Shown here: positions 1 to 8,871 of the stretch, one piece after another
How the letters are laid out: every line of letters starts with the position of its first letter
Position numbering within the stretch: position 1 is the first letter of the stretch
Assembly: GCA_016195085.1 (NCBI GenBank)
Contig: JACQAG010000034.1
Location: 1-64,000, forward strand
Origin: Pseudomonadota bacterium
Lineage (GTDB): Bacteria; Pseudomonadota; Alphaproteobacteria; SHVZ01
Direction of reading: 5' to 3'
DNA length: 64,000 nt
Program-made: the position numbers and the translations under genes
Notes under the pieces: generated by a model
Told to the model about the DNA's origin: nothing
Database searches by the model: none
The model's input: only the letters and a program-made list of their open reading frames with translations

Positions 1-415
1 TGACGAGCTTGAATCACCAAGCTGGCGCCATGTCAAGTAATATCCCTCTATCTACATGGACACAAAAGCAGCCGAAAAGCCGCAGACAGTCAAACAGCTC
101 AAGCGCTTATCGCAAAACACAGGGTAAAGTTCGGCTTAGCCTGGGCAAGGGCCAATGGCAACGGCGGAAGCGGCGGGGCGTAGATGCATTAATTGCGTCC
201 GAAATACATGATTGCTGCGCTAATTGCGTCCGGGAGTTGCACGAATTTGTTTTGGCTCTCGGCCGAATTCAAAGACTTAGGTGGCAGCGCAGTTGCATTT
301 AATGGGTCAACCGACAGCGCTTGTTGATCGAGGCGACAATCGCTGCGCGGGGCGATTGTTGCGATGATCAGAGGCAATTGCGGAGCCAGCCTCGCCATTT
401 CGGGTCGGAGGGAGG
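1..415. other. Left-edge region without a convincing gene
   Basis: No recognisable protein is encoded here. The open frames on both strands have no family resemblance and no good ribosome-binding site. The base composition is visibly less GC-rich than the flanking genes. The only structure I see is a 12-base direct repeat, TAATTGCGTCCG, at 190-201 and 221-232, which could be an old insertion-sequence end or an operator pair. No transposase remnant was recognised. Confidence 0.4.
190..232. repeat. Pair of 12-base direct repeats
   Basis: TAATTGCGTCCG occurs at 190-201 and again at 221-232, a 31-base offset, so both copies face the same side of the helix after about three turns. Paired sites like this can be transposon-end binding sites or tandem operators. 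Nothing nearby identifies the binding protein. Confidence 0.4.
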
Positions 416-910
416 TTAGCTTCCCGCCCGTGCCTTGCCATTGTGGCCACCCAGCACCCGCGGCGGCACGTCGGTCCAGGCGTCCTTCCGGGTCCTCTCG
501 TGGTCCGGGTTCATCGGGTAATGGATGCGGTTTTCCGGCTTGTGGGTTTCGCCGACTACCAGGAGACGGACCTCCGTCGCGGTATTGTTCAGAAAGCTGT
601 GGCAGATCCCGGTACCAGCCGGGAAGCCGACCGCGTCGCCCGGGGCAAGGCGGTGGAGTGTCCCGTCGATCCAGACATCGGGAGTCCCCTCCAGCACGTA
701 GACGAACTCCTCTTCCGTGCTCTCTGCGTGGGGATACGACGTCCGCCGCCCGGGCAAGAGCCGCTCATGGTGGATGCCGATACGGGTCAGGCCGAGGCCG
801 CGACCGAGCGGGGCACCGATCGACAGCAACTCGGTGTCTCCCGGGTAGTGGCGGTCGTCCGCGCCTTCCAGGTCGCGCCAGTGTCGGATGAAATTCGGCC
901 GCTCGGTCAT
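416..910 (-). CDS. Cupin-domain protein, paralogue 1 of 3
   Basis: A single-domain cupin of 164 residues, probably cytoplasmic since no signal peptide is seen. The cupin core reads PHAESTEEEF, then EGTPDVWIDG and PAGTGICHSFLNN. The usual H-x-H metal pair is H-A-E here, so the metal site differs from the two paralogues at 55.5-56.6 kb, which keep HAH. The ATG at 910 was chosen over the longer frame to 931 because a GAGG-like site lies just upstream and the paralogues begin the same way (ERP-FIRH). The C-terminal part keeps the family's NPxxER and GxHxGR-like tail. It follows the amidase gene on the same strand after about 250 bases. The substrate is unknown. Confidence 0.85.
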   Translation of the reverse strand: MTERPNFIRHWRDLEGADDRHYPGDTELLSIGAPLGRGLGLTRIGIHHERLLPGRRTSYPHAESTEEEFVYVLEGTPDVWIDGTLHRLAPGDAVGFPAGTGICHSFLNNTATEVRLLVVGETHKPENRIHYPMNPDHERTRKDAWTDVPPRVLGGHNGKARAGS

Positions 911-1163
911 AGGTACCTCAATTGCGAGCAACGAACCCCGTGTCGGAAGCTGCCACAGCCGGCATAGCTCGGGCTAGTGTGGTGTCTCAAAAGTTCCTGA
1001 GCCTAGGGACTGCCCTGGATCGCAGCCGTGCGACCATGGGAACGTCCCGCACTTTGTTGAAATCGGCATGGCCTGCCGCCGGTTTCATGGATACCACCCG
1101 AAGCCAACGCGGCCAGCGTCGCGAACTCCCTCGCACGCGCGAGATCCCGACCCGCGGCTCGCA
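911..1163. other. Spacer between amidase and cupin 1
   Basis: No gene seen. The open frames here are out-of-frame extensions of neighbours. This stretch holds the promoter or readthrough region for the cupin gene on the minus strand. Confidence 0.3.
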
Positions 1164-2564
1164 TCAGACCCGGTCATGCCAGTTCGTCGCCTGCTGGAAG
1201 GCGTGGCCAGCGGCGAACAACATTGCCTCGGCGAAGGGCGGGCCGATGAGCTGGAAGCCGATCGGCAGGCCCGAGGCGGTGACGCCGCCGGGCACGGCGA
1301 GGCCCGGCAGACCGAGATAATTGAACGAGCGCGTGAACTTCGGGAAGACCCCGAGCCGGGCCGGAAGATCGGGTCCGGGCGGAACGTCGCTCTCGAGGAT
1401 GGTCGGCGCGGCACTGGCCGCCACCGGGGCCATCAGCACGTCGCAAAGCCCGAACACCTTGTCGTTGAACTCGGCCAGCATCGACCCCCGCGCGCGAAGC
1501 GCGTCGAGATAGAGCGTGGCCGGGATCATCAGCCCACCTTCGAGCCGGGCCCGTATCTGGGGGCTGTAGTCGTCGGCGTGGGTGCGCAGCCACTCGCGAT
1601 GGATGGTCGCGGCCTCACAGGCCAGCACCATCGAGCAATAGGCATTGAGCCGCTCGATGTCCGGCATCGGCACCCGCACGATTTCGGCGCCGAGGCTGGC
1701 GAAGATGCTCTCCGCCTCGGCCAGTACGCGGGAGGTCTCGCCGTCAACGTCGGTGAAGAAGCTGGTCGGCACGCCGATACGCAGCCGCTTGACGCCGCGC
1801 CCCAGCAAGGCGACGTAGTCCGGCACCGGCTCGGCGGCGGCCGTCGGGTCAGCAACGTCGGGCCCGGCGATGATCGAGAGGATCAGGGCCGCGTCCTCCA
1901 CCGTGCGGGTCAGCGGTCCGACGGTGTCCAGGCTCCACGACAGCGGCATTGCGTTGGCGCGGCTGACCCGACCCCAGGTCGGCTTGATGCCGACGACGCC
2001 GCAGTAATGCGCCGGCAGCCGAATCGAGCCCCCGGTGTCGGAGCCGAGTGCGGCATAAATCATGCGCGCAGCGACGCCGGTAGCCGAGCCGGACGACGAG
2101 CCGCCGGTGATATGCAGGGGGTTCCAGGCATTGCGCGCATGGCCGAGATGCCAGTTGTGACCGGTCGGTCCGAAGGCGAACTCCACCATGTTGAGCGTGC
2201 CGAGATCGAGGGCGCCGGCGGCATCGAGCCGGGCCAGCGGCGTTGCGGTCGCCGGCGCCACCCAGTCGCGGCGGATCTTCGAGCCGCAGGTCGCGATGCG
2301 CCCCTGGCGGTAATACATGTCCTTGTGCGCCAGCGGCACGCCGTGGAGTGGCCCGCTCCAGCGCCCGCGCCTGGCCTCGGCGTCGGCCAGGTCGGCTGTC
2401 GCCCGCGCATGCTCCGCGTCGATGGCGATGAAGGCGTTGAGCTCGCCGTTCCGGGCTCCGATGCGCGCGAGACAGGCTTCCACCGCGGCGCGCGAGCTCG
2501 CCCGGCCGGCGCGGATGCGCCGCGCCAGCTCGGAAGCGGAGAGCAGCGCCAGATCGGCGCTCAT
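1164..2564 (-). CDS. Amidase signature family hydrolase
   Basis: A 466-residue amidase of the AtzF/GatA/AtzE superfamily, expected to hydrolyse a carboxamide. The Ser-cisSer-Lys triad is visible: Lys81 in PLAHKDMYY, the GGSSSGSA loop at about 153-160, and the nucleophile Ser179 in GSDTGGSIR. The start at 2564 gives an ATGA overlap with the small gene upstream. The frame continues further upstream, but only as a shadow of that gene. The two genes form a tight pair resembling AtzG-AtzE or GatC-GatA. The GatB partner is absent, so a role in tRNA amidation is unlikely. A biuret-type, aryl-amide or other small-amide substrate is possible, but the sequence does not say which. Confidence 0.9.
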   Translation of the reverse strand: MSADLALLSASELARRIRAGRASSRAAVEACLARIGARNGELNAFIAIDAEHARATADLADAEARRGRWSGPLHGVPLAHKDMYYRQGRIATCGSKIRRDWVAPATATPLARLDAAGALDLGTLNMVEFAFGPTGHNWHLGHARNAWNPLHITGGSSSGSATGVAARMIYAALGSDTGGSIRLPAHYCGVVGIKPTWGRVSRANAMPLSWSLDTVGPLTRTVEDAALILSIIAGPDVADPTAAAEPVPDYVALLGRGVKRLRIGVPTSFFTDVDGETSRVLAEAESIFASLGAEIVRVPMPDIERLNAYCSMVLACEAATIHREWLRTHADDYSPQIRARLEGGLMIPATLYLDALRARGSMLAEFNDKVFGLCDVLMAPVAASAAPTILESDVPPGPDLPARLGVFPKFTRSFNYLGLPGLAVPGGVTASGLPIGFQLIGPPFAEAMLFAAGHAFQQATNWHDRV

Positions 2565-2758
2565 CGCTGGCACCGCTGGCGGACGGCGAGGAACGTCGCG
2601 GGCTCGACCTCGAAGCCGAGCGTGCGCGCATGGCCGTCGGCGGTGGCGAGCGGTGCGTCCATCGCGATGGCGGCATTGCGGGCCGCCTCGGCATCGAGCG
2701 TGACGCCGACCCGGGCCGCGAGCACGCGCGCGTCGGCTTCGGTGATCTTCGTGGTCAT
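2561..2758 (-). CDS. AtzG-like (DUF4089/GatC-like) small amidase subunit
   Basis: A 65-residue protein. Its pattern, ARVGVTLDAEAARNAA then a C-terminal LGFEVEPATF, resembles the small helical partners (AtzG, GatC) that wrap around amidase-signature enzymes. The ATG at 2758 has a strong AGGAGGG site a few bases upstream. The stop overlaps the amidase start as ATGA, so the two are translationally coupled. A longer in-frame extension to 2941 has no ribosome-binding site and looks non-coding. Known AtzG is needed for stability of its amidase. That role here is inferred from position and size. Confidence 0.7.
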   Translation of the reverse strand: MTTKITEADARVLAARVGVTLDAEAARNAAIAMDAPLATADGHARTLGFEVEPATFLAVRQRCQR

Positions 2759-3072
2759 GGTTCCCTCCTCTGGGAGCGACGTCGGACATAGCATCACGCG
2801 GGGCCGGTCCGGCGCAACGCCGAGCCGGCGCATCGGGCCGGCCGCCGGCATAGCCGCTCGGACTCGTGGAGATCGGTCACACCGTCCCTCGAATGACGAT
2901 GCGGCACAAATCGGCGGACTTAAGCCATTTTTCGCGAGCAATTTGAGGGGTGCCGGGCCACGCTTCTTAAGTTATTACGTGTGTTGATCAAGGCTCTCGT
3001 GTCGGGTGCATTGCAAGGTTCTGCGCTCGATCGCTTAGGTTGGGTCGAGCCAAAACAGTCGCGAGAAGAAAC
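2759..3072. promoter_or_regulatory. Divergent promoter region, amidase pair / carbonic anhydrase
   Basis: About 314 bases with no gene separate two divergently transcribed units. It becomes AT-richer between about 2900 and 3000, as expected for promoters. I see no clear palindrome or confident -35/-10 pair. Confidence 0.35.
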
Positions 3073-3603
3073 ATGCCGATTTACGCACTGGCCGAACATG
3101 AGCCCCAGCTCCCCGCGCCGGATCGCATCTGGGTAGCACCGGATGCCCATGTCGTCGGCCGCGTCAGGCTCGGTCTCGATGTCTCCCTATGGTTTGGCGC
3201 GGTGCTGCGCGGCGACAACGAGCCGATCGAGATCGGCGATCGGACCAACGTGCAAGAGGGCGCGATGCTGCATGCCGATCCGGGCTTTCCCTTGGTCATC
3301 GGCGCCGATTGCACGATCGGCCATCACGCCGTTCTGCACGGGTGCAGCATCGGCGCCGGATCGTTGATCGGAATGGGGGCAACCTTGCTCAATGGCGCCA
3401 AAATCGGTTCCAAGTGCCTCGTCGGTGCTAATGCCCTGCTGACCGAGGGGAAGGAATTTCCAGACGGCTCGCTCATCATCGGCGCACCGGCGAAGGCGGT
3501 GCGCACGCTGGATCCGGCTGCTGCGGACGCGCTTTCGGAGGTGGCGCAGATTTACGTGCGGCGGTGGCGCTTGTTTGCCACGAGCTTGCGGCGGATCGAT
3601 TGA
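3073..3603 (+). CDS. Gamma-class carbonic anhydrase family protein
   Basis: A 176-residue left-handed beta-helix (hexapeptide-repeat) protein of the gamma-CA/YrdA/PaaY group. Metal-ligand histidines are seen in AMLHADPG and in IGHHAVLHG. The trailing NGAKIGSKCLVGANALLTEG repeats and the IGAPAK turn are typical. The start at 3073 follows a GAGAAG site and gives MPIYALAEHEPQLP. A longer start at 3040 would add 11 residues unlike the family. Known members are carbonic anhydrases or scaffold-like trimers of unsettled function. It stands alone, with its own promoter region upstream and a convergent neighbour. Confidence 0.9.
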   Translation: MPIYALAEHEPQLPAPDRIWVAPDAHVVGRVRLGLDVSLWFGAVLRGDNEPIEIGDRTNVQEGAMLHADPGFPLVIGADCTIGHHAVLHGCSIGAGSLIGMGATLLNGAKIGSKCLVGANALLTEGKEFPDGSLIIGAPAKAVRTLDPAAADALSEVAQIYVRRWRLFATSLRRID

Positions 3604-3674
3604 GGCAAGCCGCAGGTCGGTCGGGTCGTCTCCGGGATCGCACCTCAAGCGCTGGTCATTTGACGCATCAATCG

Positions 3675-4712
3675 CTACGCGGACGCGCTTGTTGCGACGC
3701 TCAGACGATCCATGAAGGCCTTTAGCCGCGGTGCCCATTTGGCCGCATCGGTCCCGGAGGCGAGATGGCCGTGCTCGCTGTCGATCTCGCAATAGTCGGC
3801 CTCGACCCCGGCGCGGCTGAGCTTGGCCATGATTTCGGGCGCCAGCGAGGGCGGGAATAGCACATCGGTGCGCGACAGCACGTAGAGCACGCGGGCGCGA
3901 ATGCGCGAGAATTGCGGCTCGACATCGTAAGTGTTCATCGCGCGGCCCAGCACCAGGAGCGAATGCGCATCGAACTCCCTGGCCCAGGCGAGGGCGAGGC
4001 GGCTTATCTCGGCATTGCGGGTGGCGCGATCGGGCATGCGGGGGGCGAGTTGCGCCTCGATGCCGTAGCGACGCAACGTGTCCTCGCGCAGCGCTGCGAG
4101 CGTCGGCAGGATACCGCCCTTCTCGTAATAATGTCCGTCGTTCCAGTTCGGATCCCGGGCCAGGCGCGCCTGCAATCCCGCTATGTCCGTCTCGTTCGGC
4201 CGGCGCGGTGCGGAGACCACGGGCACGATCGCATCGAGGAAATCCGGGAACGTGACGGCCCACTGGAAGGCCTGGAAGCCGCCGTAGGACGGGCCGACCA
4301 CCGCCGCCAGATGCCGCACCTCAAAGGCTCGCAGCAGCGCCATCTGGGCGGTGACGATGTCGATGAGCGTGATGTCCGGGAAGTCCGGGCCATAGGGCCG
4401 GCCGGTCGCCGGGTTCCGGCTCGCCGGCCCGGTCGAGCCGTAGGACGAGCCCAGCATGTTCGAGCTGACGACGAAGAAGCGGTCGGTATCGATGGCCCGG
4501 CCGGGACCCACCAGCTGGCTCCACGGACCCTCGGATGCCCCGGCGCCGGCCATCAGATGGCTGCTGGTGTAGCCATGGGTCAGCAGCGCGGCATTGCGGC
4601 CGTCGCCGGCGAGCCGGCCATGGGTCACATAGGCCAAGCGGGCTTGCGGCAAGACCGCACCGCTCGCCAGACGGAGGTCGCCGATGTCTTGAATTCCGGT
4701 TTTGTCGACCAT
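3675..4712 (-). CDS. MetX-like alpha/beta-hydrolase (homoserine O-acetyltransferase family)
   Basis: A 345-residue alpha/beta-hydrolase resembling homoserine O-acyltransferases. The nucleophile elbow is GPSYGGFQ, the catalytic Asp lies in SRTDVLFPP, and the His in SEHGHLASG. It begins MVDKTGIQDIG at 4712, behind a GAGGA site. The longer frame to 4808 has no such site. Many MetX-fold proteins annotated as acyltransferases are general esterases. No other methionine or cysteine synthesis gene is adjacent, so the substrate is left open. A C/G-rich repeat element lies upstream, between it and proline iminopeptidase. Confidence 0.8.
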   Translation of the reverse strand: MVDKTGIQDIGDLRLASGAVLPQARLAYVTHGRLAGDGRNAALLTHGYTSSHLMAGAGASEGPWSQLVGPGRAIDTDRFFVVSSNMLGSSYGSTGPASRNPATGRPYGPDFPDITLIDIVTAQMALLRAFEVRHLAAVVGPSYGGFQAFQWAVTFPDFLDAIVPVVSAPRRPNETDIAGLQARLARDPNWNDGHYYEKGGILPTLAALREDTLRRYGIEAQLAPRMPDRATRNAEISRLALAWAREFDAHSLLVLGRAMNTYDVEPQFSRIRARVLYVLSRTDVLFPPSLAPEIMAKLSRAGVEADYCEIDSEHGHLASGTDAAKWAPRLKAFMDRLSVATSASA

Positions 4713-4889
4713 CGCTTTATCCTCAGCATCGCCCCGCCGAGCCCGGGCGGATGAACCAGGCGAAGGTGTCGCATTAATTGGCGCCGAAATGCCAGGTTGA
4801 AGCGGCAATTGCGTGTGAAGGTCGCGAGGATGTAATTCCGCGGCTAGAGCACGTTCCGTTTACTTGGAACAGCCTTGCGTGGCTACTCT

Positions 4890-5022
4890 TCACCTCGCCC
4901 ATGGGGAGAGGTCGCGCGAAGCGCGGGTGAGGGGAGGCGTCGACGGAGTTCGCTGGTAAAGGTACGGCTTGGCGCGGAAGCACCTCCCCTCACCCCGACC
5001 CTCTCCCCATGGGAGAGGGGGC
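4890..5022. repeat. Intergenic inverted-repeat element, copy A
   Basis: Two C/G-rich halves in opposite orientation: one with CCATGGGGAGAGG then GCGGGTGAGGGGA (about 4895-4935), the other CCCCTCACCCCGACC then CTCTCCCCATGGGAGAGG (about 4986-5020). They pair with each other and each also contains a local hairpin. Similar elements lie at 25.8, 42.9 and 51.2 kb. The element is downstream of proline iminopeptidase and upstream of the MetX-like gene, so it may also act as a terminator. Confidence 0.75.
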
Positions 5023-5052
5023 AAGATGCGATTCCTTTAAAGCGGAACGCGG

Positions 5053-6015
5053 CTAGCGGCGCGTGGCGAAGCGATCGGTGGCGGCGACCACGTGGTCCAC
5101 CATTCCCGGGTCGCGCGCGTCGTGCCCGGCGTCATCGACGATGATGAGCTCGCTACCGGGCCAATTCTGGGCGAGCGTCCATGGGGTGATGAGTGGGCTT
5201 CCGAGATCGAGGCGGCCGTGAATCAAGATGCCGGGAATGCCGGAAAGGCGGCCTAAATCACGCAGGAGAACGCCATCCTCGAGCCAGGCGTCGTGGCGCC
5301 AATAATGGGTGACGAGGCGCGCAAAACCCAGCCGGAAGTCGGGCCGCTGATAACGAGGATGCGGCGTGTGGTTTGGATGCACCGCCACGATGGCCATCTC
5401 CCAATCGCACCAGTCTCTGGCGGCCTTCTCGCTGAGGGCTGGGTCGGGGGCCATGAGCAGGCGGTGGTAAGCCTCGACCAAGCTGCCGTCGCGCTCGCCT
5501 GCGGGGACTCCGTCACGAAACCGTTCCCATTCCCTGGGAAACAGCATGCCGACGCCGCTGGTGATCCAGTCGATCTCCCGCCGCGTCGTCGTGGCGACGC
5601 TCATGAGCACGATCTCGCTCACTTGATGCGGATGCCGTTCGGCGTAAGCGAGCGCCAGCGTGGATCCCCAGGACCCGCCGAAGACCAGCCACCGATCGAT
5701 GGCGAGATGTCGGCGCAGCAACTCGATGTCGGCGAGCAGGTGGCCGGTGGTGTTGGCGGAGAAGTCGGCATTCGCATCGCTGGCATGCGGGGCGCTTCTT
5801 CCGCATCCGCGCTGGTCGAAAAGGACGATCCGATAGAGGCTGGGATCGAAAGTGCGGCGCGCTCCCGCGGTACATCCGGAGCCCGGCCCGCCATGCAGGA
5901 CGATCGCGGGCTTGCCGATCGGATTGCCGCAAATCTCCCAGTACACGCGATGCCCATCGCCGACCTCGAGCATGCCAAAGTCGTAGGGTTCGATGTTGGG
6001 ATACGGCGCAGGCAT
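5053..6015 (-). CDS. pip: Proline iminopeptidase (peptidase S33)
   Basis: A 320-residue alpha/beta-hydrolase that removes N-terminal proline from peptides in the cytoplasm. The S33 hallmarks are visible: HGGPGSGC oxyanion region, FDQRGCGRSAPH, the nucleophile elbow GGSWGSTLAL, the catalytic Asp in GRLDLGSP, and His in DDAGHDARD. Length matches the family. The ATG at 6015 begins MPAPYPNIEPYDFGML, a normal Pip N-terminus. It is divergent from the peptide-type ABC importer that starts at 6210, which would fit peptide use, but a functional link is only inferred. Confidence 0.92.
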   Translation of the reverse strand: MPAPYPNIEPYDFGMLEVGDGHRVYWEICGNPIGKPAIVLHGGPGSGCTAGARRTFDPSLYRIVLFDQRGCGRSAPHASDANADFSANTTGHLLADIELLRRHLAIDRWLVFGGSWGSTLALAYAERHPHQVSEIVLMSVATTTRREIDWITSGVGMLFPREWERFRDGVPAGERDGSLVEAYHRLLMAPDPALSEKAARDWCDWEMAIVAVHPNHTPHPRYQRPDFRLGFARLVTHYWRHDAWLEDGVLLRDLGRLSGIPGILIHGRLDLGSPLITPWTLAQNWPGSELIIVDDAGHDARDPGMVDHVVAATDRFATRR

Positions 6016-6209
6016 GGTGCTTCAGTCTATCGCGGGTGATCTTCGACGGGCACCAAGAGAAACCGGGTGGCAAGGGTGGCGGCTGAGGGCTCTCAGCGCA
6101 TCGCGGCGACCAGCCCCTCCTCCACGCCTGGTTTTCTTTGCGGTGGCAATATTTCCGTCACCGTGAAACATTATTCTGAAATCACGAAAACTATCATCGG
6201 GAGGAGTCC

Positions 6210-7856
6210 ATGCGCCGCTTCGATCGCCGCCGCTTCCTGGCGAGTGCCGGCATTGCCGCCGGCGCTTTCGTCTTGCCGCGTGTCGCCTTGGGCCAGGCGG
6301 ATAACCGCCCGACGGTCTCCATCGGCGTGCAGCAGATCGCGACCAGCGCCAACCTCGAGGTCGTGCGCGAACGCTCAAACGTCGGCGAGCGCGTGCAGGC
6401 GCCGATCTTCGAGAACCTCATCGCCCGCAACCTCCAGGGTGCCTTGGAGCCGATGCCGGGCCTGGCCGAGAGCTGGCGACGGATCGACACGCGCACGGTG
6501 GAGCTGTCGCTGCGCAAAGGGGTCAAGTTCCATAACGGCGAGGAAATGACCGCCGACGACGTGGTCTTCACCTTCGGGTCCGAACGCATGTTCGGCGCCG
6601 GGTATGTGAACAACTCAAGCCGCACGATGTTCACCACGGTTCTCGCCCGCGACAGCGTCGAGGGCAAGGCGCTGCCCGCCGAGGTGCCGGCGATCGCCAA
6701 GCGCGTCTGGCCGTCCTTGGAGCGGGTCGAGGCGGTCGACCGCTACACCGTGCGCTTCATCAACCGCACGCCCGACGTGACCCTCGAAGGCCGGATCGGC
6801 AGCCCGGCCAGCGAGATCATCAGCCGGCGCGGCTTCGAGGAGGCGAAGACCTGGGTCGAGTGGTCGCGCAAGCCGGTCGCGACCGGGCCCTACAAGGTGC
6901 GCGAGTTCAAGCCGGACGAGCTCCTCGTCCTCGACGCGCATGACGAGTATTGGGGCGGCCGGCCGCCGATCAAGACGCTGCGTTTCGTCGTCGTCCCCGA
7001 GGTCGCGAGCCGCATCAACGGCCTCTTGAGCGGCCAGTTCGAGTTCATTTGCGACGTGCCCCCCGACCAGATCCAGAGCCTCGAGCAGAACCCCAAATTC
7101 GAGGTCCAGGGCGGGCTCGTCACCAACCACAGGATGACCGTCTTCGACAAGCATTACCCGCAGCTCGCCGATCCGCGCGTGCGTCAGGCGATCAGCCATG
7201 CAATCGACCGCCAGGCGATCGTCGACAGTCTCTGGGCCGGCCGCACCCGGGTCCCGCCCGGCCTGCAGTGGGAGTTCTACGGCCCCTTGTTCATCGAGGG
7301 TTGGACGGTGCCGGAGTTCGACCCGAAAAGGGCGCGAGACCTGCTGCGTGCAGCCAACTACAAGGGCGACCCGATCCCGTTTCGCGTGCTCAACAATTAC
7401 TACACGAACCAAGTCGGCACCGCGCAGATCCTGGTCGAGATGTGGCGCAGCGTCGGCCTCAACGTTGAAATCGAGATGCGCGAGAATTGGCAGCAGATCT
7501 TCGAGAACAATGGCCGGCGCGCGATCCGCGACTGGTCGAACAGTGCCTTCTTCCCAGACCCGATCGGCTCGCTCGTCGGTCAGCACGGGCCGCAGGGCCA
7601 GCAGCAGCAGTCGCAGGAATGGACGAACGAGGAGATGAACAAGATCGCCGCCGAGTTCGAGACCGAGATCGACATCGCCAAGCGCAAGGCGATGTTCAAG
7701 CGCATGCTCGAGATCTGCGAGCGCGAAGACCCGGCCTTCACCGTGCTGCATCAGACCGCGACCTTCACCGCCAAGCGCAAGGACATCCAGTGGAAGGTGG
7801 CGCCGGCCTTCCAGGTCGACTTCCGCGCGCATAATTTCCGCTGGGCGCGGAGCTGA
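6210..7856 (+). CDS. Dpp/Opp-type ABC importer, substrate-binding protein
   Basis: A 548-residue extracytoplasmic solute-binding protein of family 5 (SBP_bac_5). A twin-arginine-like leader, RRRFLASAGIAAG, ends near VALGQ, so Tat export to the periplasm is likely. The fold signatures include LRKGVKFHNGEEMTADDVVFTF and FRVLNNYYTNQ. The start at 6210 has a strong GGGAGGAG site. It is the first gene of a six-gene run (binding protein, two ATPases, two permeases, phosphodiesterase). Family members bind peptides, but also nickel, opines or sugars, so the ligand is undetermined. Confidence 0.9.
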   Translation: MRRFDRRRFLASAGIAAGAFVLPRVALGQADNRPTVSIGVQQIATSANLEVVRERSNVGERVQAPIFENLIARNLQGALEPMPGLAESWRRIDTRTVELSLRKGVKFHNGEEMTADDVVFTFGSERMFGAGYVNNSSRTMFTTVLARDSVEGKALPAEVPAIAKRVWPSLERVEAVDRYTVRFINRTPDVTLEGRIGSPASEIISRRGFEEAKTWVEWSRKPVATGPYKVREFKPDELLVLDAHDEYWGGRPPIKTLRFVVVPEVASRINGLLSGQFEFICDVPPDQIQSLEQNPKFEVQGGLVTNHRMTVFDKHYPQLADPRVRQAISHAIDRQAIVDSLWAGRTRVPPGLQWEFYGPLFIEGWTVPEFDPKRARDLLRAANYKGDPIPFRVLNNYYTNQVGTAQILVEMWRSVGLNVEIEMRENWQQIFENNGRRAIRDWSNSAFFPDPIGSLVGQHGPQGQQQQSQEWTNEEMNKIAAEFETEIDIAKRKAMFKRMLEICEREDPAFTVLHQTATFTAKRKDIQWKVAPAFQVDFRAHNFRWARS

Positions 7857-7869
7857 CGCGTCCGGCCTC

Positions 7870-8871
7870 ATGGCGGAGCCGCTAGTCGAGATCCGTGGGC
7901 TGACCGTCGATTTCGACACCGGCAAGCGTGTCGTGCGCGCCCTGCACGGGATCGACCTCGCCATCGCCAAGGGCGAGACGATCGGTCTCGTCGGCGAGTC
8001 CGGCTGCGGCAAGAGCATCACCTGGTTGGCGGCGCTCGGCTTGCTGGGCTCGAAGGCGCGGATCGGCGGCACGGTGATGATGGCGGGGAAAAACCTCGTC
8101 GGCGCCCCCACCGCCAAGCTCGAGGCGGTGCGCGGCCGGCAGGTCGCGATGATCTTTCAGGACCCTGCGAGCAGCCTCAATCCGGTGCATCGCATCGGCC
8201 GCCAGCTCGGCGAGGCCTTGGGCCTCGGCCGCGGCATCGACGGCGCTGCGCAGCAGGCGGAGGCGCGTAGGCTGCTGGAGCGCGTCGGCATCGCCGATGC
8301 CGCAAGGCGTCTCGGCGACTATCCGCACGAGCTCTCGGGCGGCATGAACCAGCGGGTGATGATCGCGATCGCTCTCGCTCTGGAGCCGCAGCTCCTGATC
8401 GCCGACGAGCCGACGACGGCGCTCGATGCGACCATCCAAGCGCAGATCCTGGAACTCCTCGGCGAGGTCCGGCGCGAGACCGGGATGGCGATGGTGCTGA
8501 TCTCGCACGATCTCGGCGTCGTCGCCGAGAACACCGAACGCGTCTGCGTCATGTATGCCGGCCGGATCGTCGAGGACGCGCCCATCGACCGGATCTTCGC
8601 CGCCGCCGCCCATCCCTACACCGCGGGGCTGCTGGCAGCGCTTCCGGAGCTCACCGGACCGCGCCGGCGGCTCGCGGCGATCCCCGGGGTCGTGCCGGAG
8701 CCGTGGAACCTCCCCGTGGGCTGCAGCTTCGCGCCGCGCTGCGGCCACGCGATCGCGGCCTGCGAGGCGGCCGTGCCGGGGGCGCAGGCGCTCGCTCTGG
8801 GCCACCACGTCGCCTGCATCCGCGCCGGCGACCTGGGGCGCACTGCCGACGCGCATCGAGGTGGGGAATGA
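7870..8871 (+). CDS. Dpp/Opp-type ABC importer ATPase (DppD-like)
   Basis: A 333-residue cytoplasmic ATPase. Walker A is GESGCGKS, the signature is LSGGMNQRV, Walker B is [12 protein letters not shown], and the H-loop is ISHDLG. The C-terminal oligopeptide/dipeptide extension is present, with clustered cysteines ([16 protein letters not shown]) as in DppD/OppD, where such cysteines can hold an iron-sulfur cluster. It sits 13 bases after the binding protein. Its stop overlaps the next start as ATGA. Confidence 0.93.
   Translation: MAEPLVEIRGLTVDFDTGKRVVRALHGIDLAIAKGETIGLVGESGCGKSITWLAALGLLGSKARIGGTVMMAGKNLVGAPTAKLEAVRGRQVAMIFQDPASSLNPVHRIGRQLGEALGLGRGIDGAAQQAEARRLLERVGIADAARRLGDYPHELSGGMNQRVMIAIALALEPQLLIADEPTTALDATIQAQILELLGEVRRETGMAMVLISHDLGVVAENTERVCVMYAGRIVEDAPIDRIFAAAAHPYTAGLLAALPELTGPRRRLAAIPGVVPEPWNLPVGCSFAPRCGHAIAACEAAVPGAQALALGHHVACIRAGDLGRTADAHRGGE

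Noticed and set aside
9-302. A 97-codon frame at the left edge
   Set aside because: No ribosome-binding site, no family resemblance, biased basic composition.
960-1100. Possible insertion-sequence end near the cupin 1 gene
   Set aside because: No transposase frame or matching inverted end could be found.
1068-2987. A 639-codon open frame on the plus strand antisense to the amidase
   Set aside because: High-GC shadow frame. Its composition is Arg/Gly-rich with no domain, and the amidase on the other strand is convincing.
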